Source: Adenophora triphylla var. japonica (lineage: Eukaryota > Streptophyta > Magnoliopsida > Asterales > Campanulaceae). From it: a stretch of 64,000 bases of DNA. The position numbers were made by a program, and so were the translations under genes. The notes beneath the pieces are model-generated. The model ran no database searches and was not told where the DNA came from. It saw nothing but the letters and a program-made list of their open reading frames with translations. The stretch covers positions 62,001-126,000 of the forward strand of contig JAFEMH010004891.1 of the NCBI GenBank assembly GCA_022495995.1. The letters are read 5' to 3'. Positions 1 through 8,602 of this stretch are shown here, piece by piece (positions within the stretch are counted from its first letter, which is position 1; each line of letters starts with the position of its first letter).

Positions 1-389
1 CTACTTTTTCCTAACAGGTACTACATAAAAAATCTAAAAGCCCTAATGACCCCTACGGGAAGTCGAGGCACGTCCGCGAGAAAATCCGGATGTCGAGCTA
101 CCATCACCCTGGAATCGCTGTCTCCCCTGTGCCGGGTCCACATCTACCGACCTCCGAGATTGGCAAGAAAGCGCCGCCACAAAGACTCCTCAAAAGGCGG
201 GTCAAGTACATTGCGTGCCTCACCGACCTCACATAAGACTCCCGAGTGACCCGAAAATCAAAGGGCGAGAGTTACATCACGGCTAAAGTATAAAGTACCG
301 GTATAAAGAGGAAAGATAAAAGGCATACCCCGCCGCCGCCACCGGGAGGAAGATGATCACCCCAACCTCGTCGGCCTCTTTGTGGGTGT

Positions 390-2404
390 CAAGTCAACTC
401 GCACCTCCCCGTCGCCCATGTGCGCATAGAAGTGGTCAGAAAGGGGGCATATCTACTATCTCGGGGAGGTGGAGCACCCATGCGCTCGGGGAATAACCGG
501 ATCTGCTCCCCATACTGCGGCTTGAGCCTCCGCAGCGGCCGTCGCACCACTGTGGTGACCTCGAGATAAAGAGCTACGAAATCTACGTATGGCATGTCAA
601 GGCGGAAGTGATGAGGGACCCCATATAGATACTCCATCCTCCTCGGCGGCGGTCCGGATACCACATATTCTTGGGAGGATGCGGCGCGCATAAAGAGGAG
701 CCCAAGAATGATGCTGTCTCGACACTCGCTCACCCGAGATACATCTCGTCGGCAAGCAATCCAACCAAGAGTCGGCGGGAAGCGGATAACATCTCGAACA
801 GCACCCACGCCTCGAAGCCTCGGGGTCCAAGGGAAAAGTAAAAGCTCAGGCTACTTGGGACCATCAAACACGCCCTCAAATCGATTCCCGAACCGTCTTC
901 GGATATCCCTCAACCCGGTTCTCCTTCCTCCAAGTCAGCAGACGGGCACATCCCGAGTCCGGTCCCGTAGGGTGAACGGCGCAATACCAAAGATCTCATA
1001 AACCCAAGCCTGCAAAAGACGAAAAGCGAGATAGTTAGGACGAAGAAAAAAAAAAACAAACAAGTGACAAGTAAAGGTAATGAAAGTGACAAGAGCCAAG
1101 CATACCTCCGGCCTGAAGTGGAAAGCATCGAAAGAAGAGGTGTTGGACCTCGAGACAGGTCAAGGGCCCGATACGGCTCCCAAGCCGGCCCCACCCCAAG
1201 AAATATGCCGCACTAAGTCCAAGTCGGACAAGGCGCCCAATAAAGAGAATCGGCATACCGGGCCCGAGTTGGGAAAAAGAGCCACCGATAAACCATACCG
1301 TAGGAATCCCCGACAAGTGCGTCCATCCCATACCGACCGACTCTGTATCGATCAATGGCGATCTCTACAAGCTCGTACAGCCTTCCGCGTCAACACCGAA
1401 ATTCCCGCTCGGCCGACGCTAGCACCCAACAAGAACCCGACGAGCCTTGTCGAATGCAAAGACTTCGTCAAAGTGGCAACACTACATCCGTAAACCTCAA
1501 CCCGGTGAGGACGGCAAAGTCGATAGGAGTGATCGTAGCCTCACCCCAACTCGGATGGAAAGTATGTGTCGTGTCCCACCGTAACTCACGACACACCTTC
1601 ACCACCGCATTACACTTCCGGTCCGACCCATCGGTGCAACCATATCAAAAAAGGGGCCCAAACCCAAATTCCACACCATCTCGCGAGGACCACCCTCACC
1701 GGCCGGCAACAACGCCCACACTCACCAACCGCCTTAAGGGAACTACGTCCCTTCATCTTCTTCATCTCGCAGTAAACACAAAGAGGTATGTGTCGGTACT
1801 CGCATTTTAAATAAAAATAATTTGCACATGTATTCAATTATTGTTGTTAAATAAATTGTACCTTCATCCCGACGGGATCGGAGACCAAAGGACCCATGAA
1901 AATTCGACCCGCATAAAAGTCCGCCTGGTTGTGCAAGAAAAGAACGACCTCGAGGGCCGATAGTTACGCGAAGCTTCGCCGTCTCCTAGCCTCGGCATTC
2001 CCGCCAGCATCACTCCGATCACTATCCCCGGCATCAACATCCACCTCCTCTTCATCATCATCACCACCACCATTCCCGCCATCACCACCATGGCCACCAC
2101 CGCCGTTGCCGCCATAACCGCCGCCATCACCACCATGGCTGCCGCCGCCAGCTCCACCATAACCGCCACCAATGCCGCCATGGCTGCCACCTCCATAACC
2201 ACCAAAACCACCACCAAAACCACCACCCAAATCACCCCTAAAACTGCCAGAGCCGTGGCTTCCCCCAGCACCATGGCCACTAGCCCCTACTCCCCCACCG
2301 TGACCATGAAGATCACCCATGCCGCCGGTATATGAACCTAATGACTGATAATCCGGGCAATTCATCATGGAAATTACATCATCCACCCAATCTGGAGGAT
2401 TCAT
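390..2404 (-). pseudogene. Decayed antisense plant-mobile-domain (PMD, MAIN-like) gene inside the Tat element
   Basis: The minus strand opens with ATG at 2404 and a glycine/histidine-rich, then acidic, stretch to about 1965 (GGG-Y/S-GG repeats, then a DDDEEEVD run). Reading continues in a shifted frame to a possible donor at 1862/1861. At about 1500-1620 (minus) there is a clear PMD signature, WDTTHTFHPSWGEATITP followed by a DFAVLTGL-like segment; just upstream, about 1620-1690, lies an LGPFFDMVAP-like stretch in another frame. A later piece at 389-808 (minus) contains YVDFVALYLEV. Frameshifts and stops separate the pieces, so it is not translatable as it stands. PMD proteins occur as cellular silencing factors (MAIN/MAIL family) and as passengers of plant transposons. 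Sense-strand ORFs here are weak. Exon limits are uncertain. Confidence 0.65.
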
Positions 2405-2740
2405 GGTGAGTCTCTGCACAAATCAAGGGAACAAAAAGATCTTTTTCCGGCGAAATACCTTCAAGAACTCGGCGGAGAAGAAGAATTTCAGAAGAAGAAG
2501 AAGAAAGTGATTTGGAGAAGAAGATGCGTGTTCTTAAGGCCGATCGGCCGAATTTTCAGCCAATGGGAGTCAAGGGCCGATCGGCCCTCCCATTTTTGTG
2601 TTTCTTTGCCTGATCCAACGGCCAGGATCCCCCACAGTGACCCCAATCCTTGCCAAAAGGCCCCACCAATCAGGCATAGGGCCGATCGGCCCTTCAATCT
2701 CCTCACCCGACGCGTGTCCTCCTCGGTCGAGAGGAGTTGA
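2405..2740 (-). promoter_or_regulatory. Putative promoter/leader of the antisense PMD gene, with three GGCCGATCGGCC palindromes
   Basis: Upstream of the antisense ATG, read on the minus strand, there is a pyrimidine-rich TTCTTCTTC leader (about 2460-2520). Before it are three copies of GGCCGATCGGCC at 2538-2549, 2575-2586 and 2680-2691. The same palindrome recurs in the LTR at 3939-4024. The arrangement suggests a separate minus-strand promoter, but no convincing TATA box was found, so promoter function is inferred. Confidence 0.45.
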
Positions 2741-3000
2741 CTGTAATCAATGCTCCTCCTTCCCGAGGAAACTTCCCCCTTTTCAAAAAAACTCTTCCCC
2801 TTTTTTCCCTATTTCAAAAAAAAAAAAATAATATAACCGTTTTTTTTTAAAAAAAAAAAAAAAACCTTTTTAAATAAATTCCTCTTTTTCATTTTTTATT
2901 TTATTTCAAACACTTTTTTGTTTAATTAATATTTTTTCGGGGTGACTCCCGTAAAGAATCAAATGCTTAGTTTTTTCCCACACAGTCCTTTCACACATAT

Positions 3001-3560
3001 TTTTCAAAAGAAAATGTCAAGACTACACTGCTTGAATTTTCCTTTCCACATATTTTCAAAAGAAAATGTCAAGACTACACTGCTTGAATTTTCCTTTCCA
3101 CATTTTTCAAAAGAAAATGTCAAGACTACACTGCTTGAATTTTCCTTTCCACATTTTTCAAAAGAAAATGTCAAGACTACACTGCTTGAATTTTCCTTTC
3201 CACATATTTTCAAAAAAAAGAAAATGTCAAGACTACACTGCTTGAATTTTCCTTTCCACATATTTTCAAAAGAAAATGTCAAGACTACACTGCTTGAATT
3301 TTCCTTTCCACATATTTTCAAAAAAGAAAATGTCAAGACTACCTTTGCTTGAATTTTCCTTTCCACATTTTTCAAAAGAAAATGTCAAGACTACACTGCT
3401 TGAATTTTCCTTTCCACATATTTTCAAAAGAAAATGTCAAGACTACACTGCTTGAATTTTCCTTTCCACATTTCTCAAAAAGAAAATGTCAAGACTACAC
3501 TGCTTGAATTTCCTTTTCACATATTTTCTCTCGGAAAAATCAAGACTACACTTCTTGAAT
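3001..3560 (+). repeat. 52-bp minisatellite, about 10-11 copies
   Basis: The start TGTCAAGACTACACTGC recurs at 3015, 3067, 3118, 3169, 3225, 3277, 3331, 3383, 3435 and 3487, with a decayed last copy near 3541. Spacing is 51-56 bp, and the length variation comes from the A-run (AAAAG...AAAA) in each unit. Copies are nearly identical. Long ORFs on both strands here are products of the repetition and not genes. The position between coding region and 3' LTR fits the hypervariable 3' untranslated region of Tat elements. Confidence 0.92.
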
Positions 3561-3565
3561 TTCCT

Positions 3566-3788
3566 TTTTTGAACTACGACTTGGCTTGATTCCTTTTGGG
3601 ATACGTAGGTAGCCCGACGTGGGTCCAGCCGCTTGACCTACCTGGTCATCTTTTTTGCGACTCAGATCGAGTCCCAACCTCACCTTCAAGATCATTTTCC
3701 TTACCTCCACGAAATCCCTTTTTCAGACGGATCCCTTTCTTTATCGTCGACCCCACTTGTCTTACAAGAAGCGTCGCCGAGGGGCTAC
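3566..3788 (+). other. Pre-LTR conserved block and polypurine tract
   Basis: The segment contains GAACTACGACTTGGCTTGAT and GGGATACGTAGGTAGCC, which look like the conserved block seen ahead of the 3' LTR in Tat/Ogre elements. It ends in GCCGAGGGGCTAC directly before the LTR, the expected place for plus-strand DNA priming. Confidence 0.6.
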
Positions 3789-4861
3789 TGTTAGTACCCG
3801 GTCCGAAAAAAGGTATTCCAAATACCTGGCCCGGTTAATTAATAAAAAGCCCTAAAGAAACCCTAACCCTAAAAAAGTCATTAATTTCTTCCGTACTGCG
3901 CCGTCACTGTCAGCTTGGAAAGGACGCCAGTTGGAAGAGCCGATCGGCCCTTTGCCAGTGCATTGGCCGATCGACCCTTTTATTTAGAGCCGATCGACCC
4001 TTCCATCCTAGGGCCGATCGACCCTTTATAAGCCCGGCCAGTGTACCGAGGTATTATAAATAGGGGTGCCCGCTCCCCATATTCCCAACATAATTTCTCC
4101 GGGAGAAGCAAGCCATACTTGCTTTAACCTTTATTTCCTCTTTTCCTCTCGAATCGCCAAGATTCGACCTCCAAGTCTTGCTACAATTGGTAAGACCCTC
4201 TTTTTAATATTCTTGTTCTTTATTATTGTCTTTATTATTATTGTTTGCATGCTTAATATATTTTAATTGCTTTATCTCTTGCTTATGCCATATATGCTAG
4301 ATTTAGGGTTGTTTTAATATATTTAATTGTTCATAGCCGAGGATGATCTAAGGTTTCGTCCAAAGAAACCCAATGGATCTAGGAACTATTTCTTTCCTTC
4401 CACCTTAGTTATAATTATCCCATGATCAACAATCCCCCAAGGATGAACGTTGATTAGTGCACCTTCCGAGGGCCTAACTCAAAGGTTCTAGGGTGTGATC
4501 ATCAATAAATTCTTTCTCTCCCCTCCTCCTTATGCATGATCCCGCTTCTTCTATCTATTCCCGTAAACACCGCACACAACCAACACCCCACATGCTAGAA
4601 AGACCGATTCGTCGGGCAATAGGAGTGATAGCGTTTCTTCTCCTGTTGTAACTTGACCCCCGAACCCAATTAACTGTTTAGCCTTTTTTCAAAGCTTTGG
4701 GCTATATCAAAGTGGCGTGGCGACTCTCAAAATTTAAATTAATATTTTTAATATGGTTTAAATCGAGTGTCACTAAATGAATATCCCATTTCGATCTGAC
4801 ATTATATAATTAATTATTTCAAACTTCCGAATGCGCGTTGCATCGGGACGGGGTATTCACA
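3789..4861 (+). mobile_element. 3' LTR of the Tat-like element (1073 bp)
   Basis: The LTR begins TGTTAGTACCC and ends GGGGTATTCACA, giving a TG...CA terminus and imperfect inverted ends (TGTTAGTACCC against TGTGAATACCC). A TATA box lies at 4055-4063 (TATAAATAG). Upstream of it are four copies of a GCCGATCG(G/A)CC motif. Two telomere-like CCCTAA repeats near 3855-3872 are incidental. The matching 5' LTR is outside the window. Confidence 0.85.
3939..4063 (+). promoter_or_regulatory. LTR core promoter: four GCCGATCG(G/A)CC motifs and TATA box
   Basis: GCCGATCGGCCC at 3939-3950 is followed by near copies GCCGATCGACCC at about 3966-3977, 3989-4000 and 4013-4024. The TATA box TATAAATAG follows at 4055-4063. 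The spacing and repetition suggest U3 enhancer elements; the binding factor is unknown. Confidence 0.6.
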
Positions 4862-4990
4862 GTACGACTCGTGCTCCTGAGCACGAATGGGAGCACGAGT
4901 GGGAGTGATACCCCTCAGTTTTAGTCAGAACGACTTGGGGTAAGCGCCACGAGTCGTGAGCACGAGTGGGGAAGTTGGCACGAGTCGTGC
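4862..4990 (+). promoter_or_regulatory. Cluster of CACGAGTCGTG palindromes ahead of an internal ORF
   Basis: Copies or half-copies occur near 4863-4872, 4948-4958, 4960-4968 and 4978-4990, the last a perfect GCACGAGTCGTGC, followed by AACGACTCGTT just after 4999. They precede a pyrimidine-rich leader and the ORF at 5221, so an internal promoter is plausible but unproven. Confidence 0.45.
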
Positions 4991-5220
4991 TAAAAGGAAC
5001 GACTCGTTCCCTGTGCAGTTTGTCAAAACCTGTTGTTCCCAATTTCTTTGGCAGTCGTGCCCTATTTTCCCCAAAGCCAACCGCCGCCCTCCCCTTTTCT
5101 CTCTCTACCCTAATTTCAAAACTCTTCCTCTCCCTCTCTAAAAATTCCCTACCCAAATCCCAAATCCTCCATTCCTAACCCACAAAATCCTCTTCCCCAT
5201 CCCATTTAACCACGAATAGA

Positions 5221-5388
5221 ATGGTCTATCAGCAGCAGCTTTGGATACAGCAGCCCGAGCCCAGACACTTTGAGCCGGTCCCAGACGAGCACTTTCAGGA
5301 GATGATTAGGAGAGCTGATAGGAGGAGGTAGCGGCAGGCGGCCCGTGAGGCCCAGTTTCCAGATGGGGGCTTCGGCCCGCGATATTGA
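5221..5388 (+). pseudogene. Short extra ORF of the Athila-like element, unknown function
   Basis: An ATG at 5221 follows a CT-rich leader and opens 36 codons rich in Q, E, P and R (beginning MVYQQQLWIQQPEP) to TAG at 5329-5331. The same frame stays open for another 18 codons to TGA at 5386-5388, so the amber codon may be a mutation in a 55-residue ORF. I do not recognise a domain. It could be the start of a longer extra protein whose remainder is lost. Confidence 0.35.
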
Positions 5389-5591
5389 TGGTACCGTTTC
5401 TTATACTCTTCCCTTTTTCATTTAAACTGTCCTATTTTTATTTTTTTGTGCACACATTGAGGACACTGTGGAGTTTAAGTGTGGGGGAAGGGCGGTGCCT
5501 TTGTACTGTATGTATATATATATAAAAAAATAAAAAATAATAATAATAAAAAAAAATAAAAAAAATAAAAAATAAAAAAAAATAGAGTGGC

Positions 5592-6539
5592 TAGGGATGG
5601 CAAAAAACCCGAACCCGCCCCGAACCCGAAAAGACCCGACCCTAATAGGCCGGGTTTGGGATCCAATTTTGAAAACCCGACGGGTTTTTCTAGGGTTCGG
5701 GTTTACCCCCGCCCCGCCCCGAACCCGACCCGATTAAGTATGAAATTACTGAAATACCCCTGCTGCTCTAATACACAGTACGCTCATTAGACAGACTCGT
5801 AGACTACGCGGCTTAGGGTTAGGGCACTTCCTCCCCGTTCATTTCCATCGCCTCATTCTCTCCCAATTCCTTTCCTCTTCCCTCCCACTTCCCAGTTTGC
5901 GCCGCAGCGTCGTCCTTCCCCGCAGCCGTGACCGTGAGCCATCTCCATCGCCATCGCCTCTGAGCCTCTCTAATCTCTATCGCCATCGCAGCTCGCACGA
6001 TGCAGGTACTTCACTTCCTTCCTATCCCCTAATTCCTGTTTATGCGAAATGATTTCATAAACAATGAAACGCTAAACCTTTTATAGATCATTTGATTCCT
6101 TCCTATCCCCTAATTTCTCTTTAATTTGTAAAATTTATTCTGAGAAACGATAAAGGAATTAGCAAGGGGTTTGGATTTGTGTGCTTCTCCACACCTGAGG
6201 AGGCCAATAAAGCTGCTAATACTTTCCATGGTGAGTTCTTATGCTTTGCAGTTAGCATCGACTACTTGCAGATGATGTAATAACCTCTAATTGGGACGGA
6301 GGGAGTACATGGTTTTGTACTAATGTTGCTGACTGACTGATGAGTACCTTTCATTTTCAAAAATTGTTCAAACTGTTTTGTTTCTGTTTTGTTGACTGGT
6401 GCAACTTTCGGGGCGGGGCGGGGCGGGTTCGGGTAGTCCAATTACCGGGGCGGGGCGGGTTCGGGAAAGGGTAGATGACTATAGGGGCGGGTTTGGGAAA
6501 TGAAAAACCCGTCCCGAACCCGCCCCGTTGCCATCCCTA
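5592..6539 (+). mobile_element. Nonautonomous hAT element (948 bp) carrying host gene pieces (Pack-hAT)
   Basis: The ends are inverted repeats TAGGGATGGCAA...TTGCCATCCCTA with subterminal CGGGT/ACCCG-rich repeats typical of plant hAT elements. Both sides are flanked by the perfect 8-bp duplication AGAGTGGC (5584-5591 and 6540-6547), the hAT target-site length. There is no transposase. The interior has a CT-rich leader with an ATG at about 6001 followed by GTACTT, and an exon of a poly(A)-binding protein at 6149-6230. Orientation is arbitrary except for the captured exon, which reads on plus. Confidence 0.92.
6149..6230 (+). pseudogene. Captured exon of a poly(A)-binding protein RNA-recognition motif
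   Basis: The frame starting at 6149 reads DKG then [15 protein letters not shown] and ends TFHG across a GTGAGT donor at 6231. KGFGFVCF is an RNP1 octamer and the following STPEEA is characteristic of RRM repeats of plant poly(A)-binding proteins. Only one exon with an intact donor is present, and the sequence just upstream looks intronic. This is a transduplicated fragment and not a gene. Another RRM protein is possible, but the STPEEA tail favours PABP. Confidence 0.75.
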
Positions 6540-7115
6540 AGAGTGGCTAAGTGAAAACCCGAAAGGGCACTTAGGCAAAAGGTGAGAATTTGAGCGAAAA
6601 CATCCTTATTCACCGGCGTGGAGACATAAGGGGGAGTTAGGAGTTCGGGTAGGATCATTTTTTGGAGATGGAGGTTCGTGATTAGAGGCGTTAGGATAGA
6701 AATCCTCGTGCACCTTGGAGTAATAAGGGGGGTTGGAGAATAGCATGAGGTAAGTTTTTGTTGAGCACCCTTTTTACTTAACATTAACTTTTTATCGAGG
6801 GTGTACTTAATGTAGTGTGAGCAAGTGTGGGGGAAAGTTTAGGACATTGTAGTTTCCCCCACTAACATTGTGAGGGCCCTAGTTTGGACGATTATTTTTA
6901 TCATGGAGTTTGATGTCAAGCTAGGGCCATTGTTTTCTTTTGAGGAGTGTTATGGAGACGGAGTTTTGTACACTCCGGTATCATTGTATTTGATTAGTAT
7001 TGGTGGTTAGAGGAGGCTAGGTATCATTTTCTCCCGCACATCTGTTTTAGACCAATTTTAGATTGGAGTTAGGATATTACTCAGGGACGAGTAATGGTCT
7101 AAGTGTGGGGGAATT

Positions 7116-8602
7116 TGATGAGCGGATTTGATACATATATTTTGCCTACGTTTCCGGATTATTTACAATGATTTTTGATGTATTTAGTTTAGTTTTGATG
7201 TATTTGAATGACATTGTGTTATGTGAGGAGATGTGAGAAAACAATGATCTATTGAGGTTATTTTTGGTTTTTTTTATTTGTATTTGGATTGTGAAATCTT
7301 GTGGAGCGTGCAAGTTCATTATCAGTGGAAAAAGGGTAGCAAATTGGTCAAGGTCGAGCTCGGGGTCAAGCACGGTCAAGGGACGAAGGCCAGGTCAAAG
7401 CCGAGTCAAAATGAGGCAAGTCTGCATTTGGCACGAGTGGAGCACGACTGAAGAAGGCTAGAGCACGACTTGGGAACGAATGGAGTCAAGCCAATTTCAA
7501 CCAGCTACTCAGCACGAATGGGCACCTTTGGCACGACTCGTTCTCACGAGTGGAGGCCATGGTTATTTCCAAAGACAAAGCTACTCAAGGCACGAATGGA
7601 GGAGCTGGGCACGAGTCGTTCTCACGGCCCAGGCGAAGGGCACGACTCGTGCTAATTATCACGACTCGTGCCAGGACGCGTATTGTGACGTCAGCAAGGA
7701 TTTTGAAGCAGATTTTGAGAGATTTGATTATTTTGTTTTCCTAATTAGACTAGGACTGCATGGAGGAGTATATATACTCCCTTTATTATTTTTATTAGAC
7801 ACCTTTTGTCTTATTTTTCTTGCCTAGGTTTTGAAGGATTAAAGAGTTTATTTTCAAGGTTTTTGCAAGGATTTCAGGTTTGATGTTTTATTGCTATTCA
7901 TGTTTTGTGATGTTTTTCCGGAACATGAGTAGCTAATTTCTTTGTAGTTCACGGATTGGTGTAGCCCGTATTTGAACTTTATGCTATATATTTAAGTTTC
8001 ATTTAATTGTGGAGTTAGTTCATTCTAATATTCTTAATTTTTATTTGGTACAAGTCCTGCACTTGCGTGGGGAATTGTGCATGAACACTATTAGGATGAT
8101 TAGATTCGATTGATGATCTTGCGTGAATCGATTGAGTCTAGGTTTCATTAATTCTTTGGTGCTTAATAAATTGAGTTGTTGTCAATTTGATCTTGCGTGA
8201 TAATTGATAACTATTCAATAAAAGAATTGCAATCCGGCAATCGAACCGTCCCAATTCTTACAAAAGCGAAGAAGCCCTAAACCCAATTAATATTTTATCA
8301 TTCAAAAGGGCATAAAGGGATAATATGTGGTGAACCTAATCCGTGGGCTAGTTGTTAAATCCTTGAATTTCGTTTGCAAGCTTGCTTATTTATTACTTTA
8401 GTTGCTTAATTGTTTTAATTTTCTTTCGTTGCTTAGTTTTAATAAACCAAATCGAAACCCATTTTGTTACTTTAAGCATTAATTAAATTTACTTGTTAAA
8501 ACCAACGAGTCTCTGTGGTTCGACCCCTGCTCGTGCATATTACTACACCGGTAGTGAGTACACTTGCTCGGATTTTATTACTAGAGGAATTTTTCTCCAT
8601 CA
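7116..8602 (+). mobile_element. LTR of the Athila-like element (1487 bp)
   Basis: It begins TGATGAGCGG right after the GTGGGGGAATT tract and ends TTCTCCATCA, with TG...CA ends and short inverted similarity (TGATG). A TATA box is at 7769-7776. The 3' end abuts coding sequence of a different retrotransposon (gag at 8603), so this element landed in, or was later joined to, that gag. The other LTR is not in the window. Confidence 0.8.
7436..7776 (+). promoter_or_regulatory. Athila LTR promoter: palindrome cluster and TATA box
   Basis: CACGA(C/G)TCGTG elements and half-sites are scattered from 7431 to 7670; the clearest are 7640-7652 (GCACGACTCGTGC) and 7660-7670, with near copies at 7531-7540 and about 7610-7620. 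A TATATATA box follows at 7769-7776. The same palindrome appears in the unrelated Tekay LTR downstream. Confidence 0.55.

Larger units (their letters stand above)
1..4861 (+). mobile_element. 3' part of a Ty3/gypsy Tat-like LTR retrotransposon
   Basis: Only the 3' end is in the window; gag and pol lie upstream. Reading along the plus strand there is a decayed antisense gene (390-2404), a 52-bp minisatellite (3001-3560), a block around 3566-3620 containing GGGATACGTAGGTAGCC, a purine-rich tract (3776-3788) and an LTR (3789-4861). Extra ORFs between pol and the 3' LTR, often antisense, and hypervariable tandem repeats in the 3' untranslated region are known traits of the Tat/Ogre lineage, and the lineage call rests on that. 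No reverse transcriptase is visible to confirm it, so the lineage is inference; the LTR element itself is well supported. Confidence 0.75.
4862..7115 (+). mobile_element. 3' internal region of an Athila-like Ty3/gypsy element
   Basis: The region has the phrase AAGTGTGGGGGAA three times (about 5480, 6825 and 7100), with an ATTGAGGACACTGTG phrase at about 5458. These are hallmarks of the 3' noncoding part of Athila-type elements. It opens with a cluster of CACGAGTCGTG palindromes (4862-5010), then a CT-rich leader and a short ORF at 5221. A hAT element (5592-6539) has inserted in it. The end GTGTGGGGGAATT (about 7103-7115) is the polypurine tract ahead of the LTR. No pol is visible, so the lineage is inferred from these motifs. 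Confidence 0.65.

Noticed and set aside
1964..2419. Stand-alone glycine-rich protein gene on minus
   Set aside because: It is the N-terminal part of the decayed antisense PMD gene inside a retrotransposon; the following frame continues into PMD sequence.
2942..3375. ORFs of 136 and 123 residues on opposite strands
   Set aside because: They are translations of the 52-bp minisatellite.
3001..3560. CRISPR-like array
   Set aside because: The whole 52-bp unit repeats with no unique spacers, and the context is a plant retrotransposon.
3854..3872. Interstitial telomere repeat
   Set aside because: There are only about two CCCTAAA-like units, within an LTR.
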